Source: Branchiostoma floridae
Lineage: Eukaryota > Chordata > Leptocardii > Amphioxiformes > Branchiostomatidae
DNA: 64,000 nucleotides
Direction: 5' to 3'
Assembly (NCBI RefSeq): GCF_000003815.2
Contig: NC_049980.1
Span: 12,793,075-12,857,074, forward strand
Within the stretch, counting starts at the first letter, position 1; each line of letters opens with the position of its first letter. The translations under genes were made by a program, and so were the position numbers. Below, piece by piece: positions 60,113-64,000 of this stretch. The notes beneath the pieces are model-generated. The model was given only the letters and a program-made list of their open reading frames with translations, was not told where the DNA came from and searched no databases.

Positions 60113-63100
60113 CACCGGGACAAATTTGCATAGGTGTCGTTTTACCAGGCAGTGCAAAAATGACGTCCAATGGAAAAGCATGCTATCTGGGGACAATACA
60201 CTAAGTAATCTGTTTACGGAAATGCTTTATTAATTCAATATAAGAACTGATCAAGAAATGACATTCAGTAAGATGTTCTCTCCCTCCGTTTGCTTCAGAC
60301 GAGTTCCTACTGATTTGTTTGTTTTGTATGGTAGTTCATATTGTCCTCATACAGTTAGGAAATGATCGATCCCTGAGATGAGTTATGATATACTTCATTT
60401 GCATATCTGCTGTGTCAGGAATCTCACACATGCTGTTTACTGCTAAAATTACACATTTCTAGTATCATTGTCGTCAGGAATGTAAAAGTGTCCGAATCGC
60501 CAGACACACCTTACATTTTTGTAATTGATTAACTTTACACATTTACATATGAATTTATGCTCTGTTGCAGTTTGTTTGCTAATGATCTATTTACATTGTT
60601 CATCATGGGTATCACGCCTATGCACATGTATGTCTGTCTATATCTGAATTTGACTTTAATGTTATAAATTACAATTTAACAGTATACACTCATATATATA
60701 TATATATAAACATCTGTTCGTCTCCACACCCTATAGTCCACATTTGGTCAGTAACTATATAGCTGATGGTACTCTGCCTTTTCAAAGCCATATCGGCTTT
60801 CTGACATGTTATATGTCACTACCGCGGACATTTCCAAATATATCTTTATATATATACATTTGTTAATGCAACGTTAGAAACATGATTACCACCAAGAACA
60901 TGATTAAAATACTAATTTAAAAGCCTATGGGAACAGGTAAACGTGCAGAACACAGTTCAAAGTTACGCATGTCGTTTCCTAGTGTAGTCCTGGCCATTCT
61001 AAAGTCTGTGTGTCAAGGACGCTTCCGTGTGTTGAACCACAAGAATAATGTAGAAATTATCTCTGAAACATCCGTATACACCTAACGTTATGGTATTGCT
61101 CTGAAAGCTTCTGAAATAGACCTATAACGATAAGGTTTCCATACGTCTATTTGCTGCTTGCTACGAAATTGTGAGAGTAAGTACTGTAGTAATTCCAGCT
61201 GAAGGGTAATTGGCATTTTGTTAAGGTTTGGTTATCAATAATAAGAGAGTTTGCCTATCAGTGGTAAAGATTTGATTTTTGTCCTTGTTCTGTAACGTGT
61301 CTTTTTTATATACTTTTGCCTGTGACACTTTCGCTAGTTTTCATGCACATAGAACACAGAGGAAATAGTGATACATAAATGACACCTTTCATACTGTCCC
61401 TACCTCCGGCTTTCTCTCTGTCTCTCTTTGCTCATGAACACTTCTATGCTGTTAATTCGGATGTTGTCAAATTGAGCACATTGATCCATAGTTTCTTAAA
61501 ACATCGTTACATTCTTCACCACAAGCCACTCAATGCGAGTAACAGACTATATGTATGCCTTCTGAGAATGGAACGAAGGTAAGGAGTTAGCCATAGCCAA
61601 CAATTTTCTCTGGAACTACCAGCTGTATTGGATTTGGAGGCAATCGTTGAACCCCTGATTATAGCTAGTTATAAATCACCTCAAGAGCTGACATTCCATC
61701 ATTATAAAGCCGTCATCTCTACTCCTACTCACTACTCCTGTTATTTGTTGTGACAGAAGTGTGCAAAGAACGTTGAAGGGAAGGAATCCACGCCATGGTA
61801 GCAGCAACTTGGAAATCAGACAGAGGTGCGTTGGTACTAACGGCCATGTGGACCATTTCTCATATTCAAATGTACGGTACATACGCACATGTATGGTGAC
61901 TAACGTGAAGGGCCAGCAATGTATTATGTCAGTTCTATTTGTTTGCATATACCCTTTTCCTGTGTATGTACGATCTTCAGCTTGAGGTAGGAGAGACATG
62001 GGCCCTGATTGATTGATTTACGGGGACTATTGCCATGCAATGTGACTTTGTTCATACTTGCCAGGACCCGCATACTGCAGTACAAAAGTATGTTTTGACG
62101 CGTGGGGAGATGATAGAGTCAGTTTTCTGTGATAACAAACTCGGACTGTCGGTCGGGATTACGGGTCAATCCACTTTGCGGGTGAAAATTCTGTCATCCC
62201 GAACGGTATTTGCCAGCATGACGAGGTGGACATGCTGTATGTACTCATAGTCAATGGTGGGGTCACACACACATGCGTATATATTCAAGTCCGTTTGAGG
62301 TGCGTATGAAGCTCTTAGTCTGTACCAGGCTCCATGGGTCGCGGGCAAAATAGTACAAATTGGACAAATATAGATAAATAACATGCCAAATGAGCTAGCT
62401 GACCGAGAAGTATGGTTAGCGACCCAGCTAACTCGTCTGACATGTTACCTGTTTACGTTTGTCCAATTTCTATTATTTTTCCAATGACCTGAGTGGCCTC
62501 ATGATCAGGTGGAGGCAAATACTTCGAATTCCATGTGCGCCTCATACGGACTTAAATATATACGCACGTGTGACCCCACCTTTAACTAGTGTTTGAGGCA
62601 GAATGGAACTAGAAGGAAATACCTAATCCCCGATCAGATGAAGTAGTCGGACTTTATTTTCTATTGATGCACTTTTTTGTGGAAGCGAGAAGCGAATCAT
62701 GAAAGCGTTCACTAGTAGAAAAACATAGTCCTGGGAGGCTCGACAGATTCATATGCTTTAACATTAGAAAATACCTACATGTAGGATATTCAACGGTCAT
62801 TTTGCAACTTTGTAAATATGAATAACATATTAGTTTCAGAGCACGAAACTGATTTCGTAGGATGATTTGGCATATCCCCTCAATTATCTCTGAAAACTGT
62901 CATCTTCTGCATTGTGTATATTTTGGGTTCTAAATTACATGCTATTTTCCATTCGACGGACAGTAGAAAGGCAGTCAGAGAGTCTGCCACAATATTGATG
63001 ATGTCTTGTAACGTATACCCTTAAGCATGCTGTGTGTACCCTTTTATGTATATATCAAGTATACTCTAGATGAACAGTAGCAGTAACTTATGCTACATGT

Positions 63101-64000
63101 CCAATAATAGCTATATATAAGTATAATACACACTTGTAGGTACGCATATGGTAGACGTCTGTGGTATAGAATGACAGTAAGAAGAGTTAAAAGATCCTTT
63201 TACAAAGGAAAATGCCAAATGCAGTTCTGGCAAACGTCCTAATGTTTGAAATATGGTCTCTAACGTTTCACTGTGGCAGTACTTTTGGTAAGGGAGTGGT
63301 TCGATATCCACATACAAAGTTCATCTCAAACGTTGTGGCCAAAAAAGGCGTTACATTCGCTGTGGGTCGTGGCCGTCCGTCTGATCTAAATGTGTACAGT
63401 TATAATGTTTCTAATGATCTTCAAATGTACCCTTCCTACCCGTATACAAATAACGGATGCTTTGCTGAGTCACGATTGTAAGCGGGATAATGATTCCAAT
63501 TTTCGCTATGGTCAATTGCTTAACGCGTTCTGACAGCAGACATCGTAACGTGTTGCCCAATGGAACAGACAACAATTATGTTGTGAGTGTCACATAGATT
63601 TGTGAGTATGACCTCTGCAATTCAAAGGATATTAGGTCACATTCTCGGCCTAGTGCTCACATACACGTACGCATACTCCTGTGACATATGTACAGGGGAC
63701 GACCACCAGTGTAGCCAATTAGAGGCTGTATGTTTGGTGTATCATCCATAGCGCCTCTTTACCCCAGCCACTAAGTCGACGAGCTTCGGCAGTACTTAAC
63801 CTTGATCTCCAGAAGATCGCCGAATCTAAAAAAACGGTCGAGAGTTGAGGATATTTTGATATCGCTTGAAAATCTAATCACTCATTATCCTGCAAACGTC
63901 GAACGATCTCTTAAAGTAAAATCATCCGATGATCGAAAGAACACAGGGCACTTTGGTACCGAAAATGTTATGTTCTAAGCTCGCTGCCGGATTGATTTCC
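60113..64000. other. Intergenic region upstream of the myosin gene
   Basis: No supported exons. It contains a short TA microsatellite near 60690-60710 and an inverted-repeat element at 62255-62586. Cis-regulatory sequence for the myosin gene would be expected in the first kilobase, but no specific site could be defended by eye. Confidence 0.4.
62255..62586. mobile_element. Imperfect 330-bp inverted-repeat element
   Basis: The left arm GGTGGGGTCACACACACATG...GCGTATATATTCAAGTCCG pairs with the right arm CGGACTTAAATATATACGCA...CGTGTGACCCCACC. Pairing continues inwards (ATTGGACAAA against TTTGTCCAAT). It is probably a non-autonomous element. Confidence 0.7.

Overview
This is a eukaryotic, intron-rich window. 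The most likely source is a cephalochordate (amphioxus, Branchiostoma-like): it carries chordate-style muscle myosin, annexin and galactose-3-O-sulfotransferase genes, compact introns full of small inverted-repeat elements, and an assembly gap. The organism assignment is inference.

Layout. 0.56-2.0 kb (+): a two-exon Golgi sulfotransferase gene of the GAL3ST family. 2.0-11.4 kb: no intact gene, but duplicated blocks and seven decayed fragments of a histone H4 coding sequence on both strands. 11.5-42.8 kb: three annexin genes in head-to-tail tandem on the + strand (about 316, 320 and 312 residues), each with the same 11-exon plan and matching intron phases. The 7.6-kb intron 6 of annexin 1 holds two satellite-like arrays (about 120-bp and 72-bp periods, both rich in TCCGGATAT) and a one-exon multi-pass membrane protein gene on the opposite strand. 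Between annexins 2 and 3 lie a fold-back element, a candidate alternative first exon for annexin 3, and an intron-bearing tRNA-Phe(GAA) gene on the - strand. 44.4-60.1 kb (-): a complete 25-coding-exon muscle myosin heavy chain gene (about 1,924 residues once one missing base is allowed for), with two 5' leader exons and a TATA box. 60.1-64 kb: intergenic, with an inverted-repeat element.

Most interesting points. (1) Annexin 3 has two tandem, diverged versions of exon 10 (the repeat-IV calcium-loop exon). Both are 113 nt with identical phases, and joining both creates an immediate frameshift and stop, so they look like mutually exclusive exons that would switch the fourth annexin repeat between a canonical GLGTDD loop and a GAGTADD loop. 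(2) The tRNA-Phe gene has a 36-nt intron at the canonical 37/38 position, unusual for an animal tRNA-Phe. (3) A cluster of histone H4-derived pseudogene fragments lies in a gene-poor stretch. (4) A single-base deletion interrupts the long rod exon of the myosin gene, either an assembly error or a null allele.

All exon boundaries were read by eye from GT/AG sites, reading-frame continuity and family conservation. No transcript data or database searches were available.
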